A stretch of 64,000 nucleotides of DNA from Streptomyces tendae (GCF_014650435.1 NZ_BMUY01000010.1:186001-250000), one strand, 5' to 3'; counted from the stretch's first letter, positions 43,703-52,468 are shown. A program made the numbers and translations. The notes: generated by a model not told the origin, from the sequence alone.

Positions 43703-44614
43703 TCAGCCCTTCACCAGCAGACCGCGGCTGCGCAGCACCCAGCGCTCCAGCGGGCTGAAGATCAGCAGGTCGATGGCGATGCCGACGACCAGGATCAGCA
43801 GGATGGCCTCGAAGACCATGGCCATGTCGCTGGCGTTGCGGCCGTTCTCCAGCAACTGCCCGAGGCCGACGCCCAGGTCGGGGAAGGAGGCGATGATCTC
43901 GGCGGCCATCAGCGAACGCCAGGAGAACGCCCAGCCCTGCTTGAGACCGGCGACGTAGCCGGGGAGCGCGGCCGGCAGCACGATGTGCCAGGTGCCCTTC
44001 AGCCCCGTCGCGCCCAGCGTGCGCCCCGCCCGCAGGAAGATCGGGGAGACCTGGTCGACGCCGGACACCAGGCCGTTGGCGATGGAGGGCACCGCGCCGA
44101 GCAGGATGACGGCGTACATCATCGAGTTGTTCAGGCCCAGCCAGATCACGGCCGGGGGCACCCAGGCCACCGACGGCAGGGACTGGAGGCCGGACAGGAT
44201 CGGGCCGATCGCCGCCCGCACGAACTTCACCCGCGCCACCAGCAGCCCCAGCGGGGTGCCGATGACCAGTGCGAAGCAGAAGCCGAGCAGACCGCGCGAG
44301 ACGCTGGTCCAGATGTAGCCGAGCAGTTCGCCCTGGAGCCATGCCTGGTGCAGCACGTCCCACACGTCGGAGGGAGCGGGCAGCTTGGTGGGGTCGTCGA
44401 CGATCTCGAACGAGACCAGCGCCTGCCACACGGCGAGGACCAGCAGGACCGCGACGGTGGGCGGCAGGATCTTCTCGACGAAGGTCTGCCGCCACGGCGT
44501 GCGCCCCTGCTGCACCGACTCCAGTGCGTCCAGGCCCGCCTCCAGACCGGCGAGGTCGCCGCCGTCCTTCGCGTCTCGGTCCCCGGCGGGACGCGTCGTG
44601 TCAGTGCTGGCCAT
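43703..44614 (-). CDS. Sulfonate/nitrate-type ABC permease (SsuC/TauC-like)
   Basis: A 303-aa permease of the aliphatic-sulfonate/taurine/nitrate uptake family, with about six membrane segments after a charged N-terminus and the EAA-type loop GRTLGATGLKGTWHIVLPAALPGYVAGL near residue 195. The ATG at 44614 overlaps the ATPase gene by 14 nt. The position inside a cys operon indicates import of organosulfonates (or sulfate esters) as a sulfur source. Confidence 0.9.
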   Translation of the reverse strand: MASTDTTRPAGDRDAKDGGDLAGLEAGLDALESVQQGRTPWRQTFVEKILPPTVAVLLVLAVWQALVSFEIVDDPTKLPAPSDVWDVLHQAWLQGELLGYIWTSVSRGLLGFCFALVIGTPLGLLVARVKFVRAAIGPILSGLQSLPSVAWVPPAVIWLGLNNSMMYAVILLGAVPSIANGLVSGVDQVSPIFLRAGRTLGATGLKGTWHIVLPAALPGYVAGLKQGWAFSWRSLMAAEIIASFPDLGVGLGQLLENGRNASDMAMVFEAILLILVVGIAIDLLIFSPLERWVLRSRGLLVKG

Positions 44615-45395
44615 GTCGGCGGATCTCCCCACGCAGTTCTTCGGTGATCTCGACGGACAGCTCCGCCACGGCGGTGTCCTCGATACGGCGCGGCTGCGGG
44701 ATGCCGACCGTCCACTCGCGCGCGATGCGCCCGGGACGGGAGGACAGCAGCACCACCCGCTCGGCCAGCCGCACGGCCTCGCGGACGTTGTGCGTCACGA
44801 ACAGCACGGACACCTGCGTCTCGCGCCAGATGCGGGTCAGCTCGTCGTGCAGCACGTCCCGCGTGATGGCGTCAAGCGCCGCGAACGGCTCGTCCATCAG
44901 CAGCAGCTTGCTCTCCTGGGCCAGCGCCCGGGCCATCGCGACCCGCTGGCGCATACCGCCCGACAGCTCGTGCACCCGCTTGCCGTACGCGCCCTTCAGG
45001 CGGACGAGTTCGAGCAGCTCCTCCGCCTTGTCGCGGCGCTCGGACTTGGGCACGCCCCGCAGCCTGAGGGCGAGTTCGATGTTCTTGCCCGCGGTCAGCC
45101 ACGGGAACAGGGCGTGCTCCTGGAACATCAGGGCCGGCCGCCCGTCCGTGCTGATGCCGCCCGCGCTGGGCCGGTCCAGGCCCGCCACCAGGTTCAACAG
45201 CGTGGACTTGCCGCAGCCGGAGGCTCCCAGGAGGGTGACGAACTCGCCGGGCGCGACATCGAGGGTGATGTCGTCCAGGACGAGCTGCTGCCCGGCGGGG
45301 CCCGCGAAGGACTTCGAGACGTGCTCGATGCGGGCCGCGTACTCGGCCGACTCGGTGCCGTCGGCGGCCTTGGCGAGGGTCGTGGTCGTGGCCAT
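44601..45395 (-). CDS. Sulfonate/nitrate-type ABC ATPase (SsuB/TauB-like)
   Basis: A 264-aa ATPase with Walker A GASGCGKSTLLN near residue 62, signature LSGGMRQRVAMARAL near residue 152, Walker B LLLMDEPFAALD and FVTHNVREAVRLA. The ATG at 45395 has AGGAGG 8 nt upstream; an earlier in-frame GTG is embedded in that ribosome site. It energises the sulfonate importer together with the flanking binding protein and permease genes. Confidence 0.92.
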   Translation of the reverse strand: MATTTTLAKAADGTESAEYAARIEHVSKSFAGPAGQQLVLDDITLDVAPGEFVTLLGASGCGKSTLLNLVAGLDRPSAGGISTDGRPALMFQEHALFPWLTAGKNIELALRLRGVPKSERRDKAEELLELVRLKGAYGKRVHELSGGMRQRVAMARALAQESKLLLMDEPFAALDAITRDVLHDELTRIWRETQVSVLFVTHNVREAVRLAERVVLLSSRPGRIAREWTVGIPQPRRIEDTAVAELSVEITEELRGEIRRHGQH

Positions 45396-45428
45396 GGTCG
45401 TCACCTCCTGGGTGGTCGGATCCGGGCT

Positions 45429-46532
45429 TTACTCGACGCCGAGCCCGGCGTCGTCGACCGCGGGCTTGCCCTTGGCCTTGAGGACCTTGTTCAGCAGCGT
45501 CAGGTCGTAGATGCCGTTCAGGTCGGGCTTGTCCAGCAGACCGGCCTTCACGGCGTGCTCCGCCTGGGCGTCGAGGGTGGAGGCCAGCGGGTCGTCGGTG
45601 AGCTTGATCGACTCCCAGGCCGGGTCCAGCACGTCCGTCGGGAGCGCCTTGCCGGAGTCCTTCTCCAGCTGGGCGTTGGCCGCGGTCTTCGCCTCGTCCG
45701 GGTTGGCCGTGATCCACTCGTTGGTGTCGACCGACGCCTCGAGCACCGCCTGCACGGCCTTCGGGTGCTCCTTGAGGAACTTCTGCGACACGATGATGTT
45801 CGTGATCACGAACTTCTCGTCCGGCCACAGCGTCGACTCGTCCAGGAGCACCTTGCCGCCCTCGGCCACCAGCTTGGACGCGGTGGGCTCGGGCACCCAG
45901 GCGCCGTCCAGGGAGCCGGACTTGTAGGCGTCCGGGGTGACCTTGTTGTCGCTGCGGACGACCGTCACGTCGCCCTTGCCGCTCTGCGCGTCGACCTTCC
46001 AGCCCTGCTCGGCGATCCAGTTGAGGAACGCCACGTCCTGTGTGTTGCCCAGCTGCGGGGTGGCGATGCGCTTGCCCTTGACGTCCTTCAGGGACTTGAT
46101 CTTGTCCGGGTTCACCACGAGCTTCACGCCGCCCGAGGCCGAACCGCCGATGATGCGCAGGTTCTTGCCGGCGGACTTGGTGTAGCCGTTGATCGACGGC
46201 GAGGGGCCGATCCAGCCGATGTCGATGGAGCCCGAGTTCAGCGCCTCGATCTCGGACGGACCCGCGTTGAAGACCGCGTACTTGGCCTCGGTGGCGCCCA
46301 GCGCCTTCTGGAAGAAGCCCTTCTGGTTGGCGACCAGCGGGGTGGCGTGGGTGATGTTGCCGAAGTAGCCGATCCGGACGGAGTCGAGACCGTCGATCTT
46401 CTCGGCGCCCTCGGCGACCTTGGCGGTGTCGTCGTCCTTCGCCTGGGAGCCGTAGCCGCAGGCGGCCAGCGTCAGGAGGGGAAGGGCGGCTATGACCGCC
46501 AGCGTGCGGCGCAGGGCGGTGGTGGCAGGCAC
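45429..46532 (-). CDS. Sulfonate-type ABC substrate-binding lipoprotein (SsuA/TauA-like)
   Basis: A 367-aa extracytoplasmic lipoprotein: signal peptide ALRRTLAVIAALPLLTLAACGYGS with lipobox LAAC (Cys near residue 25), then an NMT1/SsuA-type domain (SVRIGYFGNITHATPLVANQKGFFQKALGATEAKYAVF; LNSGSIDIGWIGPSPSINGY). GTG at 46532 follows GAGGAA. It lies 233 bp after cysN, so it may have a separate promoter but is in the same orientation as the whole sulfur cluster. Confidence 0.93.
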   Translation of the reverse strand: MPATTALRRTLAVIAALPLLTLAACGYGSQAKDDDTAKVAEGAEKIDGLDSVRIGYFGNITHATPLVANQKGFFQKALGATEAKYAVFNAGPSEIEALNSGSIDIGWIGPSPSINGYTKSAGKNLRIIGGSASGGVKLVVNPDKIKSLKDVKGKRIATPQLGNTQDVAFLNWIAEQGWKVDAQSGKGDVTVVRSDNKVTPDAYKSGSLDGAWVPEPTASKLVAEGGKVLLDESTLWPDEKFVITNIIVSQKFLKEHPKAVQAVLEASVDTNEWITANPDEAKTAANAQLEKDSGKALPTDVLDPAWESIKLTDDPLASTLDAQAEHAVKAGLLDKPDLNGIYDLTLLNKVLKAKGKPAVDDAGLGVE

Positions 46533-46658
46533 GGGAGGTGTTCCTCTCGTTGGTCCGGCACGCACGCCTGTCGGTTGGTCCGAGGTGTCAGGTCGTGGCC
46601 GGGAGGTCGGCAGGTCTTCGGCTGTGGGGGGTGAGGGCGCGCGAGCGGTGCGCGTACG

Positions 46659-46763
46659 TCACCGCGCACATCGCGCCACTCCGCCCTGCCCGCTGCCGAG
46701 GAAGCCGCTGCCGACGCGGCCGCCCTCCTTGGCGAACGTGGAGTAGAAGTCGGGGGAGGACAT
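46659..46763 (-). CDS. Possible 34-aa peptide between cysN and the sulfonate-binding gene
   Basis: A short ORF starts ATG 2 bp after the cysN stop, preceded by GGTGGG. It encodes MSSPDFYSTFAKEGGRVGSG near the start and ends RCAR, with a single Cys. I do not recognise it. It could be a real small protein, an attenuation leader for the ssu genes, or a chance ORF. Confidence 0.35.
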   Translation of the reverse strand: MSSPDFYSTFAKEGGRVGSGFLGSGQGGVARCAR

Positions 46764-46765
46764 GC

Positions 46766-48121
46766 TCAGAAGTCCCACCCGCCGTCGTCGGCCGCGTCCT
46801 TGACCGGGTCCGGCGCGGCGAAGGACTCGCCGACCATGCCGGCGGTGAGCGTGGTGCCGTCGCTGGGGTCGATCAGGATGAACGAGCCGGTGCGCCGGGA
46901 GTCGGCGTAGGTGTCGGCGGGCAGCGGCTCGGCGGTGCGGATCTTCACGCGGCCGATGTCGTTGGCGACGAGCTGCCCGGGGTGCGGGTGCAGGGACAGG
47001 TCGTCCAGCGTGAGCCGGGCCGGGATGTCCTTGACGATCGCCTTGACCGTGCGGGTGCCGTGCTTGATCAGCACCCGGTGGCCCACGGTGAGCGGCGCGT
47101 CGGCGACGTGGCAGACGGTGGCCTCGACGTCCTGGCTGGTGGCCGGGGCGTCCTCGCTGGGCACGATCAGGTCGCCGCGCGAGACGTCGATGTCGTCCTC
47201 CAGGAGCAGCGTCACCGACTGCGGCGTCCAGGCGGCGTCGACCGGCTCGCCGAGCACGTCGATGGCGGACACCTTCGAGGTGCGGCCCGAGGGCAGCACG
47301 GTGACCTCGTCGCCCACCCGGAAGGTGCCGGCGGCGATCTGCCCCGCGTAGCCGCGGTAGTCGGGGTGCTCGGCGGTCTGCGGCCGGATCACGTACTGCA
47401 CCGGCAGCCGGGCGTGGCAGTGCGCCAGGTCGTGGCTGACCGGGACGGTCTCCAGGTGCTCGAGCACCGTCGGGCCGCCGTACCAGTCCATGACCGCCGA
47501 CGCCTCCACCACGTTGTCGCCCTCCAGCGCCGAGATGGGGATCGCGGTGACCTCCGGGACGCCCAGCTCGGTGGCGTACGCCGTGAACTCCTCGGCGATC
47601 GCCGCGAACACGGACTCCTGGTAGTCGACCAGGTCCATCTTGTTGACGGCCAGGACGACGTGCGGGACGCGCAGCAGGGCGGCGATCGCGGCGTGCCGGC
47701 GGGTCTGCTCGACGACGCCGTTGCGGGCGTCGACCAGGATGACCGTCAGCTCGGCCGTGGAGGCGCCGGTGACCATGTTCCGCGTGTACTGCACGTGCCC
47801 GGGGGTGTCGGCCAGGATGAACCGGCGGCGCGGGGTGGCGAAGTAGCGGTAGGCCACGTCGATGGTGATGCCCTGCTCGCGCTCGGCCCTGAGGCCGTCG
47901 GTGAGCAGCGCGAGGTCCGGGGCGTCCTGGCCGCGGCTCGCGGAGGCGCGCTCGACGGCCTCCAGCTGGTCGGTGAGGACCGACTTGGAGTCGTGCAGGA
48001 GACGGCCGACCAGCGTGGACTTGCCGTCGTCGACCGAGCCGGCGGTGGCGAACCGCAGCAGGGTCGTCTCCGACAACTGCCAGACCGACAGCGGCTCGAC
48101 GGGTTCAGTGGTGCTGGTCAT
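46766..48121 (-). CDS. cysN: Sulfate adenylyltransferase subunit 1 (GTPase)
   Basis: A 451-aa EF-Tu-like GTPase subunit of ATP sulfurylase; GTP hydrolysis drives adenylylsulfate formation by CysD. It shows ATAGSVDDGKSTLVGRLL (G1, residues ~26-43), LADTPGHVQYTRNM (G3) and VLAVNKMDLVDY (G4), then two beta-barrel domains. It lacks a fused APS kinase, consistent with a separate cysC. ATG at 48121 starts 2 bp after the cysD stop. Confidence 0.96.
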   Translation of the reverse strand: MTSTTEPVEPLSVWQLSETTLLRFATAGSVDDGKSTLVGRLLHDSKSVLTDQLEAVERASASRGQDAPDLALLTDGLRAEREQGITIDVAYRYFATPRRRFILADTPGHVQYTRNMVTGASTAELTVILVDARNGVVEQTRRHAAIAALLRVPHVVLAVNKMDLVDYQESVFAAIAEEFTAYATELGVPEVTAIPISALEGDNVVEASAVMDWYGGPTVLEHLETVPVSHDLAHCHARLPVQYVIRPQTAEHPDYRGYAGQIAAGTFRVGDEVTVLPSGRTSKVSAIDVLGEPVDAAWTPQSVTLLLEDDIDVSRGDLIVPSEDAPATSQDVEATVCHVADAPLTVGHRVLIKHGTRTVKAIVKDIPARLTLDDLSLHPHPGQLVANDIGRVKIRTAEPLPADTYADSRRTGSFILIDPSDGTTLTAGMVGESFAAPDPVKDAADDGGWDF

Positions 48122-48123
48122 GT

Positions 48124-49062
48124 CTAGAAGTACCCCTCGCGCTTGCGGTCTTCCATCGCGGCCTCGGACATCTTGTCGTCGGCGCGGGTGGCGCCGCGTT
48201 CGGTGAGCCGGGTGACGGCGATCTCGGCGATGACCTTCTCGATGGTGTCGGCGTCGGAGTCGACGGCGCCGGTGCAGGACATGTCGCCGACGGTGCGGTA
48301 GCGGACCCGCCGCTTCTCGGTCGTCTCGCCGTCCTTCGGGCCGCCCCACTCACCGGCCGTCAGCCACATGCCGGAGCGGGCGAAGACCTCGCGCTCGTGG
48401 GCGTAGTAGATCTGCGGCAGCTCGATGCCCTCGCGGGCGATGTACTGCCACACGTCCAGCTCGGTCCAGTTGGAGAGCGGGAAGACGCGGACGTGCTCGC
48501 CCGGGGCGTGCCGGCCGTTGTACAGGTTCCACAGCTCGGGGCGCTGGCGGCGCGGGTCCCACTGGGAGAACTCGTCGCGCAGCGAGAACACCCGCTCCTT
48601 GGCGCGGGCCTTCTCCTCGTCGCGGCGCCCGCCGCCGAAGACCGCGTCGAACTTCTCCGCCTGGATCTTCTCGGTCAGCGGCAGCGTCTGGAGGGGGTTG
48701 CGGGTGCCGTCCGGGCGCTCCTTGAGCACCCCGCGGTCGATGTAGTCCTGCACGGAGGCGACGTGCAGCCGCAGCCCGTGCCTCTCCACCGTGCGGTCGC
48801 GGTACTCCAGGACCTCGGGGAAGTTGTGCCCGGTGTCCACGTGCAGCAGGGAGAACGGCACGGCCGCCGGGGCGAACGCCTTCAGCGCCAGGTGCAGCAT
48901 CAGGATCGAGTCCTTGCCGCCGGAGAAGAGGATCACCGGCCGCTCGAACTCGCCCGCGACCTCGCGGAAGATGTGCACGGCCTCCGACTCGAGGGCGTCG
49001 AGGTGGGAGAGGGCGTACGGGCCCGCCGTACCCTCCCGCGCCGCTTCGGCGGTCGTCGTCAT
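48124..49062 (-). CDS. cysD: Sulfate adenylyltransferase subunit 2
   Basis: A 312-aa N-type ATP pyrophosphatase that makes adenylylsulfate (APS) from ATP and sulfate with CysN. The PP-loop VILFSGGKDSILML lies at residues ~44-57, followed by LLHVDTGHNFPEVLEYRD, DAVFGGGRRDEEKARAKERVFS and PLSNWTELDVWQYIA. The ATG at 49062 overlaps the cysC stop (ATGA). Confidence 0.96.
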   Translation of the reverse strand: MTTTAEAAREGTAGPYALSHLDALESEAVHIFREVAGEFERPVILFSGGKDSILMLHLALKAFAPAAVPFSLLHVDTGHNFPEVLEYRDRTVERHGLRLHVASVQDYIDRGVLKERPDGTRNPLQTLPLTEKIQAEKFDAVFGGGRRDEEKARAKERVFSLRDEFSQWDPRRQRPELWNLYNGRHAPGEHVRVFPLSNWTELDVWQYIAREGIELPQIYYAHEREVFARSGMWLTAGEWGGPKDGETTEKRRVRYRTVGDMSCTGAVDSDADTIEKVIAEIAVTRLTERGATRADDKMSEAAMEDRKREGYF

Positions 49063-49595
49063 GCCAGTCCCCTTTCGGTGAGCAGGGCGTGGACCGCCGC
49101 GGCGGACTCCTGAACGGTCTGGTCCTGCGACTCGATGCGCAGATCGGGCTTGACGGGCTCCTCGTACGGGTCGTCCACCCCGGTGAGCCCCGTCAGCTCG
49201 CCCGCGGCCTGCTTGGCGTACAGGCCCTTCACGTCGCGCACCGAGCACACCTCGACGGGCGTGGCCACGTGCACCTCGACGTACGCGGTGCCGTTCGCGC
49301 CGTGCCGCTCGCGCACCGCGTCTCGACTGTCCGCGTACGGCGCGATCACCGGGACCAGCGCCGTGACGCCGTTGCGGGCGAGCAGTTCGGCGACGAAGCC
49401 GATGCGCTGCACGTTGGTGTGCCGGTCCGCGCGGTCGAAGCCGAGGCCCGCGGAGAGGAACTCGCGGATCTCGTCGCCGTCGAGCAGCTCGACGCGGCGG
49501 CCCTCCTCACGCAGGCGGTCGGCCAGCTCGCGGGCGATGGTGGTCTTGCCGGCGCTGGGCAGCCCCGTGAGCCAGACGGTGGCTCCGGTCGTCAC
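49059..49595 (-). CDS. cysC: Adenylylsulfate (APS) kinase
   Basis: A 178-aa kinase converting APS to PAPS. P-loop LTGLPSAGKTTIAREL near residue 8, then LLDGDEIREFLSAGLGF and DRHTNVQRIGFVAELL, and the lid region RDVKGLYAKQAAGEL. GTG at 49595 was chosen because AGGGAGAA lies just upstream and the length equals the usual Streptomyces CysC; ATG at 49652 would add 19 residues. PAPS or APS then feeds CysH. Confidence 0.95.
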   Translation of the reverse strand: MTTGATVWLTGLPSAGKTTIARELADRLREEGRRVELLDGDEIREFLSAGLGFDRADRHTNVQRIGFVAELLARNGVTALVPVIAPYADSRDAVRERHGANGTAYVEVHVATPVEVCSVRDVKGLYAKQAAGELTGLTGVDDPYEEPVKPDLRIESQDQTVQESAAAVHALLTERGLA

Positions 49596-49653
49596 GTGGT
49601 TCTCCCTGGGTGTCGATGGTCCGGTGCTCGCCGGTCCGGTGGTCGTCGTCATG

Positions 49654-50364
49654 TCAGCCGTGCAGTCCGCACTCGGTCTTGGAGCGGCCCGCCCAGCGTC
49701 CGGCGCGGGCGTCCTCGCCCTCCAGCACACGGCGGGTGCAGGGCGCGCAGCCCACGGAGGCATAGCCGTCCATCAGCAGCGGGTTCGTGAGGACGCCGTG
49801 CTCGGTGACGTACGTTTGCACATCTTCCTGTGACCACTTGGCGATGGGCGAGATCTTCACCTTGCCCCGCTTCTCGTCCCAGCCGACGACCGGCGTGTTC
49901 GCCCGGGTCTCCGACTCGTCGCGGCGCAGCCCGGTCGCCCAGGCCAGGTAGCCCTTCAGGCCCTCCTCCAGCGGCTTCACCTTGCGCAGCGCGCAGCACA
50001 GGTCGGGGTCGCGGTCGTGCAGCCTCGGCCCGTACTCGGCGTCCTGCTCGGCGACGCTCTGGCGCGGGGTGAGCGTGATGACGTTCACGTCCATCACGGC
50101 CTCGACCGCGTCGCGGGTGCCGATGGTCTCCGGGAAGTGGTAGCCGGTGTCGAGGAACACCACGTCCACGCCCGGCAGGGCGCGGGAGGCGAGGTGGGCG
50201 ACGACGGCGTCCTCCATCGAGGAGGTCACGCAGAAGCGGCTGCCGAACGTCTTCGCCGCCCACTGGAGGATCTCCAGCGCGGTGGCGTCCTCCAGCTCGC
50301 GGCCCGCCCGCTCGGCGAGCGCCCTGAGGTCGTCGGTCGTGCGTTCTTCCTGAACCGCCGTCAT
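49654..50364 (-). CDS. cysH: Phosphoadenylyl/adenylylsulfate reductase
   Basis: A 236-aa reductase producing sulfite from APS or PAPS with thioredoxin. The PP-loop region is FCVTSSMEDAVVAHL near residue 42, followed by VDVVFLDTGYHFPET. The iron-sulfur cysteines CC in DPDLCCALRKV and GCAPCTR, plus the catalytic Cys in ECGLHG at the C-terminus, indicate the [4Fe-4S] type, usually an APS reductase. Presence of cysC leaves the true substrate open. The ATG overlaps the zinc-ribbon gene stop. Confidence 0.95.
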   Translation of the reverse strand: MTAVQEERTTDDLRALAERAGRELEDATALEILQWAAKTFGSRFCVTSSMEDAVVAHLASRALPGVDVVFLDTGYHFPETIGTRDAVEAVMDVNVITLTPRQSVAEQDAEYGPRLHDRDPDLCCALRKVKPLEEGLKGYLAWATGLRRDESETRANTPVVGWDEKRGKVKISPIAKWSQEDVQTYVTEHGVLTNPLLMDGYASVGCAPCTRRVLEGEDARAGRWAGRSKTECGLHG

Positions 50365-50540
50365 GTCGGTTCCCCTCCCGTGGAGTCGGACTGAAGACCC
50401 CGGGCGAGCAGCCCGAGGAACTTCAGCTGGAATGCGCGGTTGCACGCCCCGCATTCCCAGGCGCCGTGGCCCTGCTCACCCGGCCGCAGGTCCTCGTCGC
50501 CGCAGTAGGGGCAGTAGAAGGGCGCGGCGCGCTCGCTCAC
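50361..50540 (-). CDS. 59-aa zinc-ribbon protein of the sulfite-reduction operon
   Basis: A small protein with two CxxC pairs, FYCPYCGDE and WECGACNRAF, forming a predicted zinc ribbon, then a short basic/hydrophobic tail (LKFLGLLARGL). The GTG overlaps the sirA stop (GTGA) and the stop overlaps the cysH start (ATGA), so it is translated as part of the operon. Such small proteins recur between sulfite reductase and CysH genes in actinobacteria; the role is unknown. I infer metal or redox chaperoning or regulation from its place only. Confidence 0.88.
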   Translation of the reverse strand: MSERAAPFYCPYCGDEDLRPGEQGHGAWECGACNRAFQLKFLGLLARGLQSDSTGGEPT

Positions 50541-52234
50541 GACAGGGCCTCCTCGGAGGCGCGGGCCGCCCAGGTGGCGAAGCGCTCGCCGTCCGCGCGC
50601 TCGGCCTGGTAGCGCTTGAGGAGGCGCTCCACGTAGTCGGGCAGTTCCTGCGCGGTGACCTTGAGGCCGCGCACCTTGCGGCCGAAGGCCGGCTCCAGGC
50701 CGAGGGCGCCGCCCAGGTGCACCTGGTAGCCCTCGACCTGCTCGCCGTGCTCGTCGAGCATCAGCTGGCCCTTGAGACCGATGTCCGCGGTCTGGATGCG
50801 GGCGCAGGCGTTCGGGCAGCCGTTGAGGTTGATGGTGAGGGGCTCGTCGAAGTCCGGGAGGCGGCGCTCCAGTTCGTCGATGAGTGAGGCGCCGCGCGCC
50901 TTGGTCTCGACGATGGCGAGCTTGCAGAACTCGATGCCGGTGCAGGCCATGGTGCCCCGCCGGAAGGTGGAGGGCCTGGCGGTGAGGTCCAGCGCCTCCA
51001 GGGACTCGACCAGCGAGTCGACCCGCGCCTCCTCGACGTCCAGGACGATCATCTTCTGCTCGACCGTGGTGCGCACCCGGCCCGAGCCGTGCGCCTCGGC
51101 CAGGTCGGCGACCTTGGTCAGGATCGTGCCGTCGACGCGGCCCACGCGCGGGGCGAAGCCGACGTAGTAGCGGCCGTCCTTCTGCCGGTGCACGCCGATG
51201 TGGTCGCGCCAGCGGCTCGTCGGGTCGGCGGGCGCCGGTCCGTCGGTCAGCTTCCGCCGCAGGTACTCGTCCTCCAGTACCTGGCGGAACTTCTCCGCGC
51301 CCCAGTCGGCGACCAGGAACTTCAGGCGGGCGCGGTTGCGCAGCCGCCGGTAGCCGTAGTCGCGGAAGATGGAGATGACGCCCTCGTAGACGTCGGGCAC
51401 GTCCTCGATCGGCACCCAGGCGTTCAGCCGCACGCCCAGCTTGGGGTTGGTGGACAGGCCGCCGCCGACCCACAGGTCGAAGCCCGGTCCGTGCTCGGGG
51501 TGTTCGACGCCGACGAAGGCCACGTCGTTGATCTCGTGCACCACGTCGAGGACCGGCGACCCGGAGATCGCGGTCTTGAACTTGCGGGGGAGGTTCGAGT
51601 ACGCCGGGTTGTTCAGGACCCGGCGCTTCATCTCCTCCAGGGCCGGCGTGCCGTCGATGATCTCGTCCTCGGCGATGCCCGCCACCGGGGAGCCGATCAT
51701 CACGCGGGGCGTGTCGCCGCAGGCGGTCACCGTGGACAGGCCGACGCCCTCCAGGCGGTTCCAGATCTCCGGCACGTCCTCGATGCGGATCCAGTGGTAC
51801 TGGACGTTCTGCCGGTCGGTGATGTCGGCCGTGCCGCGCGCGAACTCCTGCGAGATCTCACCGATGACGCGCAGCTGAGCGGTGGTGAGCGCGCCGCCGT
51901 CGATGCGGACGCGGAGCATGAAGTAGCGGTCGTCCAGCTCCTCCGGCTCGAGGATCGCCGTCTTGCCGCCGTCGATGCCCTGGCGGCGCTGGGTGTACAG
52001 GCCCCACCAGCGCATACGGCCGCGCAGATCGCCGGGGTCGATCGAGTCGAAGCCGCGCTTGGAGTAGATCGTCTCAATACGTGGCCGAACGTTGAGACCG
52101 TCGTCGTCCTTCTTGGTCTGTTCGTTCCCGTTGAGCGGGGTGAAGTGCCCGGCCGCCCACTGGCCCTCGCCGCGGTGACGGCTCACCTTGCGGCGCGGGG
52201 TCGCGGCAGCGGGCTTCGGCGGGGTGGCGGCCAT
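50537..52234 (-). CDS. sirA: Siroheme-dependent assimilatory sulfite reductase
   Basis: A 565-aa nitrite/sulfite reductase reducing sulfite to sulfide, probably with ferredoxin. Two duplicated ferredoxin-like halves are visible: MLRVRIDGGALTTAQLRVIGEI and ITDRQNVQYHWIRIEDVP in the first. The siroheme/[4Fe-4S] cysteines are in TACGDTPR, MACTGIEFCKLA and NGCPNACAR. The operon context (cysH, cysC, cysD, cysN) points to sulfite rather than nitrite. ATG at 52234 follows AAAGGACG. First structural gene after the leader peptide. Confidence 0.95.
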   Translation of the reverse strand: MAATPPKPAAATPRRKVSRHRGEGQWAAGHFTPLNGNEQTKKDDDGLNVRPRIETIYSKRGFDSIDPGDLRGRMRWWGLYTQRRQGIDGGKTAILEPEELDDRYFMLRVRIDGGALTTAQLRVIGEISQEFARGTADITDRQNVQYHWIRIEDVPEIWNRLEGVGLSTVTACGDTPRVMIGSPVAGIAEDEIIDGTPALEEMKRRVLNNPAYSNLPRKFKTAISGSPVLDVVHEINDVAFVGVEHPEHGPGFDLWVGGGLSTNPKLGVRLNAWVPIEDVPDVYEGVISIFRDYGYRRLRNRARLKFLVADWGAEKFRQVLEDEYLRRKLTDGPAPADPTSRWRDHIGVHRQKDGRYYVGFAPRVGRVDGTILTKVADLAEAHGSGRVRTTVEQKMIVLDVEEARVDSLVESLEALDLTARPSTFRRGTMACTGIEFCKLAIVETKARGASLIDELERRLPDFDEPLTINLNGCPNACARIQTADIGLKGQLMLDEHGEQVEGYQVHLGGALGLEPAFGRKVRGLKVTAQELPDYVERLLKRYQAERADGERFATWAARASEEALS

Positions 52235-52384
52235 GGTTGACACGTCCTTTGGAGACAGGCGAAATGCGGCTCTGACCTGCGCGCATGGCGCATGGCACTA
52301 CGTGGGCGTACGTGAGACACGCGTGCGCGTCATTGCGCGGGAGCGAGGTGAATGCAGGGAATCCGGAGGTGCTGAAGGGTGCTC

Positions 52385-52468
52385 TCAGCGGCCCGGACAG
52401 ATGGCGCTGGACATGCGGCCGAGGTCGACGTGCCGCCGACTCACCAAGGCAATTCCAGTTCCAGGCAT
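52385..52468 (-). CDS. Cys-containing leader peptide upstream of sirA (27 aa)
   Basis: A short ORF ATG 52468 to TGA 52385 whose product contains VSRRHVDLGRMSSAIC and ends PGR. Actinobacterial sulfur genes often carry short upstream peptides with this VSRRHVDLG...SSAIC pattern, annotated as putative leader peptides; I recognise it from that family. It lies about 150 bp before sirA, in the expected place for cysteine-responsive control of the cys operon. The mechanism is inferred. Confidence 0.8.
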   Translation of the reverse strand: MPGTGIALVSRRHVDLGRMSSAICPGR

